From assembly GCF_036182465.1 (NCBI RefSeq), contig NZ_CP108081.1, positions 11,346,001 through 11,410,000 of the forward strand: a stretch of 64,000 nt of DNA. Reading direction: 5' to 3'. Position 1 is the first letter of the stretch; each line of letters starts with the position of its first letter. Source of the stretch: Streptomyces sp. NBC_00258 (GTDB lineage Bacteria; Actinomycetota; Actinomycetes; Streptomycetales; Streptomycetaceae). The position numbers were made by a program, and so were the translations under genes. The notes beneath the pieces were generated by a model. The model was not told the DNA's origin, did not search any database, and saw nothing but the letters and a program-made list of their open reading frames with translations. Shown piece by piece: positions 23,823 through 31,946 of this stretch.

Positions 23823-24452
23823 TCAAGCGCTCGGGGAGCTGACGGGCCGTAGGCCGTGGAGGACGGTGTCGACGATCTGTTCGGCCAGTCCGTCCGGGAG
23901 GTCGGGGTCGTGGCGTATGAACGCGCGGGTGAGCAGGGGACCGACGAACATTTCGACAGCCAGCTCCAGGTCGACGTCCGTACGTAGTTCCCCGTTCGTC
24001 CGGCCTCGGCGGAGGATCTCCAGGCCGAGATCGCGTCGGGGAGTGATCACGCCGGAATGGTAGGCGGCCCATAGTTTCGGGCTGCTCCTCATCTGGGCGT
24101 GCGCGTTGTGGAGGATCGCCGACAAGCCGCTGACCAGGGCGCGTTGGCGCAGCGACTCCAGCAGAACGACCAGGTCGTCGTGCATGGAGGTGCCGGGGAG
24201 CTCGGGCTCCGCGGGCTCGGCGGCGCGCATCACGTCGACGAACAGATCCTCCTTGTCGCTCCAGCGCCGGTAGATGGCGGCCTTGCCGACGTCGGCGGAG
24301 CGAGCGATGCGTTCGATGGAGACATCAGCCAGCGGAACGCCGTCCTCCAGGAGCTTCATCACCCCCTCCAGGATGGCCTGTTCCACGGCTTCGCTGCGGG
24401 GACGACCGCGGGTGGATCCGTACGACGGCGGACGGCTCTCGGCACTGCTCAT
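23823..24452 (-). CDS. TetR/AcrR-family regulator
   Basis: The product has 209 residues. The DNA-binding domain spans about 15-62, with GRPRSEAVEQAILEGVMKLL then VSIERIARSADVGKAAIYRR and WSDKEDLFVDVM. The C-terminal domain resembles TetR_C_16/AcrR-type ligand pockets. It ends the minus-strand run below the membrane protein and MarR genes, with a 126-base gap. The target genes are unknown. The broken hydrolase next door could have been its former partner. Confidence 0.87.
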   Translation of the reverse strand: MSSAESRPPSYGSTRGRPRSEAVEQAILEGVMKLLEDGVPLADVSIERIARSADVGKAAIYRRWSDKEDLFVDVMRAAEPAEPELPGTSMHDDLVVLLESLRQRALVSGLSAILHNAHAQMRSSPKLWAAYHSGVITPRRDLGLEILRRGRTNGELRTDVDLELAVEMFVGPLLTRAFIRHDPDLPDGLAEQIVDTVLHGLRPVSSPSA

Positions 24453-24578
24453 GGCATCCCGATCCTTTGCTCGCGGTGCGTCGATGCACGTCGCTCGGTC
24501 CGCGTCGGGACTGCGTCTCCAGAGCGGCGCTCACCTGTGCCTGGTGACCTGTGTCCCGCGTCTTTCCGCTGTCCGGGG

Positions 24579-25040
24579 CTAGTTCAACGATCGGCTGTCG
24601 ACGGCAAGTGCGTCGGGGTTCAGTTCCTCGACCAAGCGGTGGAGCAGCCGGTGAATGGCGTCCTTGTCGTCAGGGGAGAGCGGCGAGGTCGTCTCCGATT
24701 CGATCCGACGGGCGATCGACGCCGCACGAGCGGCCGTCTCGTTTCCCTCGGCAGTCGCGAACAGGCACATGCTGCGGCGGCTGGTCGGATGCGGTTCACG
24801 CCGCAGCAGTCCTCGCTCGACGAGCCCGCTCACCGCGGCCCCCATGGACTGGGCCGTGATGCCGGAGCGGCGCGCGATCTCCGCGGCGGACACTCCCGGC
24901 GTCCAGATGACTTGCTGCAGAGCATTGTGCTGCGCCAACGTGAGGTCCTCCGCGCGCAGCGCCCGTTCCAGTCGTCCGGCGATGATCTGGGAGAACTGCC
25001 AGGCGAGATATCCGGTGGTGGGGAACGCCGCATCGGTCAC
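24579..25040 (-). CDS. MarR-family regulator (paralogue of the gene at 26221)
   Basis: The product has 153 residues and starts at GTG 25040. The winged helix (GVSAAEIARRSGITAQSMG then AAVSGLVERGLLRREPHPTS) is closely related to the MarR protein encoded at 26221-26706 over most of its length (both contain the GYLAWQ, LERALR, AQHNALQ and WTPG(V/I)SAAEIARR blocks). There is no clear ribosome site, so translation is probably coupled to the membrane-protein gene 36 bases upstream. It may share operators with its paralogue. Confidence 0.87.
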   Translation of the reverse strand: MTDAAFPTTGYLAWQFSQIIAGRLERALRAEDLTLAQHNALQQVIWTPGVSAAEIARRSGITAQSMGAAVSGLVERGLLRREPHPTSRRSMCLFATAEGNETAARAASIARRIESETTSPLSPDDKDAIHRLLHRLVEELNPDALAVDSRSLN

Positions 25041-25076
25041 GGCCGCAGTCTACGAGAACGCGGCGTACGGCCCGGG

Positions 25077-26129
25077 TCAGTCGACTGCTGCACGGCGTGA
25101 TCCGAGGGCATCACGCCAGAAGAGCAGCGCGGCGGCAACCAGGATCCATGTCACCAGGACGACGATGCCGGCGGTGAGCCCGTCGTTGCCGAAGTGGGAC
25201 AGGCCCTGGACGGCTCGCACGCCGACTCCCACCGGGAGGATCTCCGAGAACGGATGAAGCCAGTCGGGCAGGTAGGCGGTGGGCAGTGTGCCGCCACTCG
25301 TGCTGTTGCCGAAGGTGAACAGGACCACGGCGGCCAGCGACATCCCGGCCCGGCCGAAGAGGCGCATGAACGCCATGGTCGCGCTGCCGACGGCCGCGGC
25401 CATCAGGGCGATGACCCCCGCGATGCCCAGGAAGGGTCCCGGAAGTGCCGCGAAGCCCAGGCTCCCGGCTATCACCGCCACCAGGACGCCGGCGAGGACG
25501 CTGAAGGCGGCCAGACTGGCCATCCGCCACCGGTACTCCAGCCGGGGAGCCATCTGGTAGGTCATCATGCCGAACAGGAACCCGGCAAGGACGACGCCGA
25601 ACCCGGCGTAGAACACCGACATGCCGCGGGTGTCGCCCGCCGAGGCCGACACGATGTCCCGCACGGTCAGCCGGTCGCCGTTCGCCTCGGCGACACCGGA
25701 GAAGGCGCCGGTGACGGTCGAGGTCACGGAGGGGCCGTTGGCTCCGGCATGGAACAACTCGGCGGACCTTCCGGGGCCGGTGACGTAGGCGGCGTACACC
25801 TTCCGGTCCTGCAGCGCGTGGCGGGCCGCGTTCTCGTCGGCGTAGCGCTTCACCTCGAATCCGCCGGGCAGCCCGAGCTCCAGCCCTCCGGTGATCTGCT
25901 CGAGCCGCTGGGTCGTCCCGACGACGCCGACCGGAAGGTCGTGCGGCCGCGGGGCGTGAAAGGCGGCCAGGAACACACTGACGAAGATCGAGCCGATGGC
26001 CAGCACGATCACGACCGGGAGCAGGACCGCCTTCAACCCGGTGGCACCCTGCGGCGCCGGAGCACTGTCCATCGCGTGGTGATGGGGCGCGTGGCGCGGT
26101 TCGACGGAAGTGGTGGGTGGTGTGGGCAT
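25077..26129 (-). CDS. ABC-2/YhgE-type membrane protein
   Basis: This 350-residue membrane protein has one N-terminal span (about 33-55, AVLLPVVIVLAIGSIFVSVF), an extracytoplasmic domain of about 110 residues (starting HAPRPHDLPVGVVG), then five spans (about 175-340). The order is that of ABC-2-type permeases and YhgE/Pip exporters: one TM, a large loop, then a TM bundle. No ATPase gene is adjacent, so it may act alone or with an ATPase encoded elsewhere. It diverges from the MarR gene at 26221 and shares two operators with it, the usual arrangement for drug- or phenol-responsive efflux. Confidence 0.75.
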   Translation of the reverse strand: MPTPPTTSVEPRHAPHHHAMDSAPAPQGATGLKAVLLPVVIVLAIGSIFVSVFLAAFHAPRPHDLPVGVVGTTQRLEQITGGLELGLPGGFEVKRYADENAARHALQDRKVYAAYVTGPGRSAELFHAGANGPSVTSTVTGAFSGVAEANGDRLTVRDIVSASAGDTRGMSVFYAGFGVVLAGFLFGMMTYQMAPRLEYRWRMASLAAFSVLAGVLVAVIAGSLGFAALPGPFLGIAGVIALMAAAVGSATMAFMRLFGRAGMSLAAVVLFTFGNSTSGGTLPTAYLPDWLHPFSEILPVGVGVRAVQGLSHFGNDGLTAGIVVLVTWILVAAALLFWRDALGSRRAAVD

Positions 26130-26154
26130 GGGAGAGGGCTCTCCATCCGTGATT

Positions 26155-26199
26155 ACAAGGTACCTGATAGTTCTATCATGGAAATATAAGGTACCTTAC
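26155..26199. promoter_or_regulatory. Paired MarR operators in the divergent promoter
   Basis: Two GGTACC-centred palindromes occur. ACAAGGTACCTGAT (26155-26168) matches the 13143 site at 12 of 14 positions, and ATAAGGTACCTTAC (26186-26199) at 13 of 14. Their centres are 31 bp apart, three helical turns. Between them TGATAG-TT-CTATCA (26165-26178) forms another inverted repeat. The minus-strand -10-like TATATT overlaps the second site. Confidence 0.7.
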
Positions 26200-26220
26200 T
26201 ATTGATTCCAGGGGCTGCTC

Positions 26221-26706
26221 ATGAGCCGCACTCACGCAGATCCGTCCACACGCATGGGCTACCTCGCGTGGCAGATGGTGCATGTGATGGGAACCCGTCT
26301 TGAGAGAGCGCTGCGTTCGCTCGACCTCACGGCGGCGCAGCACAACGCTCTGCAGCACGTGGTCTGGACGCCGGGCATCTCGGCGGCGGAGATCGCGCGT
26401 CGGACCGGTATCACTCCCCAGTCCATGGGAGCCGCCGTCAACGCACTGGTGAGCCGCGGCCTTCTGGCTCGCCACGACCACCCTTCGAGCCGTAGAACCG
26501 TTCAGCTGACCATCACCGACCGCGGCGCGAAGCTCGCCGATCGGGCGCGGGAGGTCGTGGAGCGACTCGACGGAGAAGCGCTCGTGGTCCTCGCTCCGGC
26601 TGAGCGGGCAGTGTTTCATTCCTTGCTGCTCCGCGTGCTCGCCGAGCTCAATCCTGATGCCTTGCCGTCGTCGGACCTGCGTCGTGCGGGCTCCGGCGCG
26701 GCGTGA
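26221..26706 (+). CDS. MarR-family regulator, probable autoregulator
   Basis: The product has 161 residues. The winged helix-turn-helix lies at about 55-100 (GISAAEIARRTGITPQSMG, then AAVNALVSRGLLARHDHPSS), with the terminal helices used for dimerisation. The ATG at 26221 is preceded by a weak GGGG. Two strong palindromes lie 22-66 bases upstream in the shared promoter with the membrane-protein gene, so repression of both is expected. A third perfect palindrome 13 kb away (13143-13156) suggests that it also controls an MDR oxidoreductase. Confidence 0.9.
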   Translation: MSRTHADPSTRMGYLAWQMVHVMGTRLERALRSLDLTAAQHNALQHVVWTPGISAAEIARRTGITPQSMGAAVNALVSRGLLARHDHPSSRRTVQLTITDRGAKLADRAREVVERLDGEALVVLAPAERAVFHSLLLRVLAELNPDALPSSDLRRAGSGAA

Positions 26707-27208
26707 TCTCGGTGAGTGAGTCACGGCCTGTCGGCGGGGGCGGGTGGCCGTCCTCCCTGTGGCGGAACTGCATGGGCGCAAAGAGTCGTGTGAGTGTAAA
26801 GATGCTTGATGCGCTAACGCTTGCTTGATGTCCATCAGGAGGTTAATGCTGTACCTGTGCTCCGGATCCTGACCCTGATCACCGACGGCCCTTCGGCTGG
26901 CAGTGCCGTCTGCTTCCAGCCTTTGGCGGCCGACCGCGACTTCACTCCGGTGGCTCTGTGGCCGGACCGGCGGAACGACCCGGCCATCGATTCGGGTGCG
27001 GCCGACGCGGCCGTGGCGCACCGCTTCACGGCCTGCCCCGTCCGGCTGTTGGTCCTGCCGTGCGGTGGCACCCACCCTTCTCGCCGGCACGAGGGAACAG
27101 CAGCCGGCCTGAGCAACGGGCGCGCCTTCGTGGAGCGGCACGGCCATGTCTGAGCCCTCGACGACCGACCGCCCCCATCGACCCGCACCCCATTGAGGGA
27201 GAGTGGAC
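26707..27208 (+). other. Gene-poor gap before the aldehyde oxidoreductase genes
   Basis: About 500 bases without a certain gene. AGGAGG at 26837-26842 precedes an ATG (26846) that opens only an 8-codon frame. An overlapping G/C-third-position-rich frame from GTG 26857 is listed separately as a weak hypothetical. Confidence 0.5.
26857..27153 (+). CDS. Weak hypothetical small protein
   Basis: The frame from GTG 26857 encodes about 98 residues beginning MLRILTLITDGPSAGSAVCF. Its third positions are mostly G or C, as in real genes here, and AGGAGG lies 14 bases upstream, farther than ideal. No family is recognised, and the C-terminal third is low-complexity. It may be a decayed gene. The frame ends 56 bases before the Tat-exported iron-sulfur subunit gene. 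Confidence 0.25.
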   Translation: MLRILTLITDGPSAGSAVCFQPLAADRDFTPVALWPDRRNDPAIDSGAADAAVAHRFTACPVRLLVLPCGGTHPSRRHEGTAAGLSNGRAFVERHGHV

Positions 27209-27853
27209 ATGCCCGCCGAACATCCCGTCCAAGCCGAGACTCCTCCAGTCGAGTCCCCATCCGCGCCCACCCGGCGTACCTTCATCGCCACGACCACGGC
27301 TGTAGGCGGAGCCGCCGTGGTCGGCGACCTGGTCGCAGGGTCGCCCGCGCTCGCCGCCGAGGAAGCGGGCGCCGTCGAAGCGCCACCTGGCAGCCGTGTC
27401 TCCTTGACGGTCAACGGAGTCCGGCGCACCCTCACGGTCGACAACCGCACCTCGCTCCTCGACCTGCTGCGTGAGCGTCTCGACCTGACCGGTTCGAAGA
27501 AGGGCTGCAACGCCGGGGCCTGCGGCGCCTGCACGGTCCTGGTCGACGGACGCCGGGTCAACTCCTGTCTGACGCTCGCGGTGCGTCTGGAAGGCGCCGA
27601 GGTCACCACGATCGAGGGCCTGGCAAAGGGCGACCGGCTCCACCCGCTGCAGCAGGCGTTCATCGACCAGGACGCCTTCCAGTGCGGTTTCTGCACGCCG
27701 GGGCAGATCGTGTCCGGCGTCGGGTGCATCCAGGAGGGGCACACCGGCTCCACCGAGGAGATCCGGGAGTGGATGAGCGGCAACCTGTGCCGCTGCGGCT
27801 GCTACGTGAAGATCGAGCGGGCGGTCGAGCAGGCCGCCGGCCGGAAGGGCTGA
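27209..27853 (+). CDS. Tat-exported [2Fe-2S] subunit of a PaoABC-like aldehyde oxidoreductase
   Basis: ATG at 27209 follows GAGGGAGAG; the product has 214 residues. A Tat signal (TRRTFIATTTA, hydrophobic core, then SPALA-AEE) occupies about the first 50 residues. The plant-ferredoxin-like cluster motif is GCNAGACGACTVLVDG and a distal Cys (VNSC). The second cluster is CGFCTPGQIVSG with NLCRCGCY. This is the small subunit of the xanthine-oxidase family, closest in design to E. coli PaoA/YagT, where this subunit alone carries the export signal for the complex. Its leader and signal region closely resemble those of the amidohydrolase at 44451. Confidence 0.9.
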   Translation: MPAEHPVQAETPPVESPSAPTRRTFIATTTAVGGAAVVGDLVAGSPALAAEEAGAVEAPPGSRVSLTVNGVRRTLTVDNRTSLLDLLRERLDLTGSKKGCNAGACGACTVLVDGRRVNSCLTLAVRLEGAEVTTIEGLAKGDRLHPLQQAFIDQDAFQCGFCTPGQIVSGVGCIQEGHTGSTEEIREWMSGNLCRCGCYVKIERAVEQAAGRKG

Positions 27854-27858
27854 TCCCC

Positions 27859-28839
27859 ATGTATCCCTTCACCTTCACCAAGGCCGCGGACACGCGTGAG
27901 GCCCTCAACGCCGGTCGGCGCGGCGGGCGTTACATCGCCGGCGGCACCACACTCGTCGACCTGATGCGGGAGACCGTCGAACGCCCCGACACGCTCGTCG
28001 ACATCAGTGCGCTCCCGCTGCGCGAGGTCACCGGCACCAAGAGCGGGGGCCTGCGCATCGGCGCCCTGGTCTCCATGGCCGAGGCCGCTGCCCACCCCAA
28101 GGTGCGCACTCTGTACCCCGTCATCTCCCAGGCGCTGGAACTGAGCGCGTCGGCGCAGCTGCGGAACATGGCCACCATCGGCGGCAACATCATGCAGCGC
28201 ACCCGGTGCACGTACTTCCGTGACGTGAGCGCCGACTGCAACAAGCGCGACCTCGGCTCGGGTTGTGCGGCGCTCGAAGGCTTCAACCGCACCCACGCGA
28301 TCCTCGGTACCTCCGACGACTGCGTGGCGACCCACCCCTCCGACGCCGCCGTGGCCTTCGCGGCACTGGAGGCGACCGTGCACCTGCTGGGCCCGGACGG
28401 GGAACGCCGTGTCGCCTTCGCCGACTTCCTGCTGCGGCCGGGCAGTACTCCGCAGCGTGAACAGGCTCTCCGGCAGGGCGAGTTGATCACAGCGGTCGAG
28501 ATCCAGGCGCTTCCGCGCCCTCTGAAGTCCGGCTATCTGAAGGTGCGCGACCGGCAGTCGTACGAGTTCGCGCTCACGTCGGCCGCCGTCGCACTGCACG
28601 TGCGCGGTGGCGTGATCCAGGAGGCGAAGGTAGCTGCCGGGGGAGTGGGCACGGTGCCGTGGAAGCTGCCCGCAGTCGAGTTGCATCTCGTGGGTGAGCG
28701 TCCCTCGGAGTCGTTGTGGGCGGCCGCCGCGCAGCAAGCGGCCGTCGGGGCCAGCCCCCTTGCGCACAACGGCTTCAAGGTCGAGCTGCTCAAACGCACT
28801 GTCGAACGCGAGTTGCGCATCGTAGGAGGCACCAAATGA
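27859..28839 (+). CDS. FAD-binding subunit of the PaoABC-like oxidoreductase
   Basis: The product has 326 residues from the ATG at 27859, five bases after the previous stop. The FAD pyrophosphate loop is RYIAGGTTLVDLM and the second flavin motif is NMATIGGNIMQRTRC. Extra cysteines in CTYFRDVSADCNKRDLGSGC match the additional [4Fe-4S] site described for PaoB-type subunits and absent from ordinary xanthine dehydrogenase flavin subunits. It passes electrons from the molybdenum subunit to an acceptor. It is in an operon between the [2Fe-2S] and molybdenum subunits; its stop overlaps the next ATG. Confidence 0.9.
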   Translation: MYPFTFTKAADTREALNAGRRGGRYIAGGTTLVDLMRETVERPDTLVDISALPLREVTGTKSGGLRIGALVSMAEAAAHPKVRTLYPVISQALELSASAQLRNMATIGGNIMQRTRCTYFRDVSADCNKRDLGSGCAALEGFNRTHAILGTSDDCVATHPSDAAVAFAALEATVHLLGPDGERRVAFADFLLRPGSTPQREQALRQGELITAVEIQALPRPLKSGYLKVRDRQSYEFALTSAAVALHVRGGVIQEAKVAAGGVGTVPWKLPAVELHLVGERPSESLWAAAAQQAAVGASPLAHNGFKVELLKRTVERELRIVGGTK

Positions 28840-31025
28840 GCCCGCAGCCGCAGGCAGCCGTCGGTGCGGCAGAGCCCCGGGTCGACGCACGGCTGAGGGT
28901 GACCGGGAAGGCGAAGTACGCCGCCGACAACAGCCCCGACGGGGTCGTGCACGCGGTTCTCGTCGAGAGCAGTGTCGGCCGGGGCCGTGTCACCGGCATC
29001 GATGCCCGCGCCGCCGAAGCCGAGACCGGCGTCCTGAAGGTGATCAGTCACCTCAACGCGCCCAGGCTGCCGCCTGTCCAAGGGGGATTCCCACCGGGCC
29101 AGCGGCTGCGTCCCTTCCAGGACGACCGGGTCCGGTTCTTCGGACAGCCCGTCGCGGTCGTGGTGGCGACCACACTGGAGAGCGCACAGCACGCCGCGAG
29201 CCTGGTGCGGGTCTCCTACGATGCCGAGTCCGTCTCGACGGACATCAGCGTCGCCGAACCCGACGACGACCCGGAGACCTATGCGCGCGGCGACGCCGAC
29301 GCAGCCCTGGAATCTGCCCCGGTCCGGCTGGACCTGACATACCGGATGGCCCGCAACCACCACAACCCGATGGAGCCGCACGCCACCGTCGCACGCTGGG
29401 ACGGTGACCGGCTGACCGTCTGGGAGAAGACCCAGAACGTGGTGGGCGCCGTGCGCACCCTGGCCGGCGAGTTCGGCATTGCGCCCGGCAGCGTCCGCGT
29501 CATCTCGCCGTTCGTCGGCGGGGCCTTCGGCAGTGCCGCCCGTACCTACGTGCACGCCGTCACCGCGGCCCTGGCCGCCCGCGAAGTGAAACGCCCCGTG
29601 AAACTCGTGCTCACGCGCAGGCAGTTGTACTTCGGCGTGGGATTCCGGCCCGCATACGAGTACGAACTGAGCCTCGGCGGCAACCGGCAGGGCCGCCTGA
29701 CCGCGTCGGCGCACGACATCCGCACCGAGAGCTCCCGCTACGAACGGCACAGCGAACACGTCCTGGAACCGGGCCGGATGCTCTACAGCACGCCCAACGT
29801 CCGTCAGGCCTACCGTCACGTCCCGCTGGACGTGAGCACGCCGTGGTTCATGCGCGGCCCCGGCTACGCCAGCGGCGCCTTCCCCGTCGAGTCGGCGATG
29901 GACGAGCTCGCTCACGAACTGGGCCTGGACCCGATCGAGCTGCGGCTGCGCAACGAACCCGCCGACGACGAGTCCACCAGTCTGCCCTTCTCCACCCGTC
30001 GCCTGCGCGAGTGCTACCGCGCGGGCGCCCGCGAGTTCGGCTGGCACCGGCGCAACCCCGAGCCCCGCTCGGTGCGCGACGGCGACTGGCTTATCGGTAT
30101 GGGGATGGCCGCCGGCGTCTACGACACCCAGCGCAGCGCGGCCCAGGCCTCGGTCCGGCTCGACGCCGACGGCACCGCCCTGGTGCAGTCCGCGACCAGC
30201 GACATGGGTCCCGGCACGGCCACGTCCATGAGTCAGGTGGCCGCCGACGCCCTCGGCCTGACCATGCGTCAGGTGACCTTCCTGCTCGGCGACTCCCTCA
30301 TGCCCCCGGCCCCCGTCCACGCCGGGTCGCAGACCATGGCCAGTGTCGGATCCGCTGTCCAGGACGGCTGCGACAAGCTGCGCAAGCAGGCGATCACGCT
30401 CGCGGTCGACGACGAGGACTCCCCGCTGTACGGAGCCGACGCCGCCGACATCGTCGTACGAGGCGGCCGGCTGTATGTGAAGGACGAGCCCACCCGCGGG
30501 GAGACGTACCGGCGGCTGTTGGCCCGCAACAACCGCACCCACCTCGAAGCGATGGGCTCGTACGCCGGGGCGCCGGAATCGGAGAAGTTCTCCTTCTACG
30601 CCTACGCCGCGACGTTCGCCGAAGTCGCAGTCGACGCCCGCCTCGGCCTGGTACGGGTACGGCGCATGGTCGGCGTGTACGACGCCGCCCGGATCATCAA
30701 CCCGAGGCTCGCCGACAGTCAGGCCATCGGGGCCATGACCGGCGGTATCGGTCATGCCCTTCTGGAGCACACGGTCACCGACCACCGCGACGGCAGGATC
30801 GTCAACGCCAACCTCGCCGACTACCTCGTGCCGACACACGCCGACATGCCTGAAATGAAGGCGATCTTCGTCGAGGGGGAGGACTACGAAGCCGACCCGA
30901 TCGGCGTCAAGGGACTCGGCGAGATCGTCATCGTCGGGGTGGCGCCCGCCATCGCCAACGCGGTCTTCAACGCCAGCGGCCGCCGCATCCGCGAACTGCC
31001 CATCACCGCCGAAGCACTGCTCTGA
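28836..31025 (+). CDS. Molybdopterin-binding catalytic subunit of the PaoABC-like oxidoreductase
   Basis: ATG 28836 follows AGGAGG; the product has 729 residues, the usual size for PaoC/YagR. Family features are VRVISPFVGGAFGSAARTYV (the cofactor-contacting loop), MEPHATVARWDGD, and near the C-terminus VKGLGEIVIVGVAPAIANAV, whose Glu is the catalytic base. The enzyme should oxidise aldehydes, probably aromatic ones, to acids in the extracytoplasmic space. The complex enters the Tat system through its small subunit. No PaoD/XdhC-type cofactor-insertion gene is visible nearby, so one is expected elsewhere. A strong terminator follows. Confidence 0.9.
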   Translation: MSPQPQAAVGAAEPRVDARLRVTGKAKYAADNSPDGVVHAVLVESSVGRGRVTGIDARAAEAETGVLKVISHLNAPRLPPVQGGFPPGQRLRPFQDDRVRFFGQPVAVVVATTLESAQHAASLVRVSYDAESVSTDISVAEPDDDPETYARGDADAALESAPVRLDLTYRMARNHHNPMEPHATVARWDGDRLTVWEKTQNVVGAVRTLAGEFGIAPGSVRVISPFVGGAFGSAARTYVHAVTAALAAREVKRPVKLVLTRRQLYFGVGFRPAYEYELSLGGNRQGRLTASAHDIRTESSRYERHSEHVLEPGRMLYSTPNVRQAYRHVPLDVSTPWFMRGPGYASGAFPVESAMDELAHELGLDPIELRLRNEPADDESTSLPFSTRRLRECYRAGAREFGWHRRNPEPRSVRDGDWLIGMGMAAGVYDTQRSAAQASVRLDADGTALVQSATSDMGPGTATSMSQVAADALGLTMRQVTFLLGDSLMPPAPVHAGSQTMASVGSAVQDGCDKLRKQAITLAVDDEDSPLYGADAADIVVRGGRLYVKDEPTRGETYRRLLARNNRTHLEAMGSYAGAPESEKFSFYAYAATFAEVAVDARLGLVRVRRMVGVYDAARIINPRLADSQAIGAMTGGIGHALLEHTVTDHRDGRIVNANLADYLVPTHADMPEMKAIFVEGEDYEADPIGVKGLGEIVIVGVAPAIANAVFNASGRRIRELPITAEALL

Positions 31026-31028
31026 GCC

Positions 31029-31063
31029 CCCGGGTGGCCGGTGCACTCACCCGGCCACCCGGG
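31029..31063 (+). terminator. Strong hairpin terminator after the oxidoreductase operon
   Basis: CCCGGGTGGCCGG at 31029-31041 pairs perfectly with 31051-31063 (13-bp stem, 9-base loop), starting three bases after the stop codon. Confidence 0.8.
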
Positions 31064-31280
31064 CTCCCAAGCGTCCGGCGGCCTGCGACGCCGCACCGTC
31101 GGACACCGGGGCCGCCGCCGTGTCCTCCTCCCCCGAGGCGCGGCGGCGGTCTACGGGCTGTGCCGAACACACTGATGCTCCCCGCGGGCTACGTCGGCCT
31201 GGCGATGGTGCCGTAACCCCCGCACGCTGTCAGGCAGCGCAGCCGACGGGTACCCGGCGCACCGAATGGTGTGCGGTCGG

Positions 31281-31946
31281 TCATGCGCCGGGGTGGGCGT
31301 AGCCGTTCTGGTAGGCGATCACGACGAGTTGGGCGCGGTCGCGGACGCCGAGCTTGGTCATGATGCGGTTCACGTGGGTCTTGGCGGTCGAGGGCGAGAT
31401 GTGGAGCTGTTCGGCGATGGTGTCGTTGGAGAGTCCGGCGGCCACGAAATGGAGCACTTGGCGCTCGCGGTCGGTCAGCGCCGTCAGCTCCGGGGTCGGA
31501 GTGCTCGTCCTGTCGGGTGAGGCGAGGTAGTGGGCGATGAGTGTCCTGGTCGCCCTGGGTGACAGCAGCGCCTCTCCGCGGGCGACCAGCCGGATGGCGT
31601 CGAGGAGGTAGGAGAGTTCCACGCCTTTGCCGAGGAACCCGCTGGCCCCGGCGCGCAGCGCGTGGAAGACGTGCTCGTCGGCTTCGAAGGTCGTCAGGAT
31701 CAGCACCCGGACGCCCGCGAGGTCTTCGTCCGCGGAGATGGCTCGGGTGGCTGCGAGGCCGTCCATGTCCGGCATCCGGATGTCCATCAGCACGACGTCG
31801 GCACGGGTACTTCGGGCCAGGGCGACCGCCTCTTCGCCCGTCGCCGCCTCTCCGACGACCTCCAGGTCCGGCTCCGACTCGATGAGCATGCGGAAGCTGG
31901 TGCGTACGAGGGCCTGGTCGTCGGCGAGCAGAACGCGGACGGTCAT
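31281..31946 (-). CDS. NarL/LuxR-family response regulator
   Basis: The product has 221 residues. The receiver domain has the phosphorylation site Asp55 in VVLMDIRMPDMDG and the acidic pair ADD at 8-10. The LuxR-type helix-turn-helix lies at about 155-212 (LTDRERQVLHFVAAGLSNDT then IAEQLHISPSTAKTHVNRIM). It overlaps the kinase gene by four bases. The upstream ABC-transporter genes on the same strand are its likely targets, as in many Streptomyces antibiotic- or envelope-stress cassettes. Confidence 0.92.
   Translation of the reverse strand: MTVRVLLADDQALVRTSFRMLIESEPDLEVVGEAATGEEAVALARSTRADVVLMDIRMPDMDGLAATRAISADEDLAGVRVLILTTFEADEHVFHALRAGASGFLGKGVELSYLLDAIRLVARGEALLSPRATRTLIAHYLASPDRTSTPTPELTALTDRERQVLHFVAAGLSNDTIAEQLHISPSTAKTHVNRIMTKLGVRDRAQLVVIAYQNGYAHPGA

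Noticed and set aside
26846..26872. An 8-codon frame after AGGAGG, a possible leader peptide
   Set aside because: Spacing of 3 bases is too short for a good start, and nothing downstream suggests attenuation.
28533..31046. An open frame of more than 800 codons on the minus strand opposite the molybdenum subunit genes
   Set aside because: Its residues are repetitive (Gly, His, Val, Asp rich) and match no family; the opposite strand has clear flavin and molybdenum subunit motifs. Long antisense frames are normal at this G+C content.
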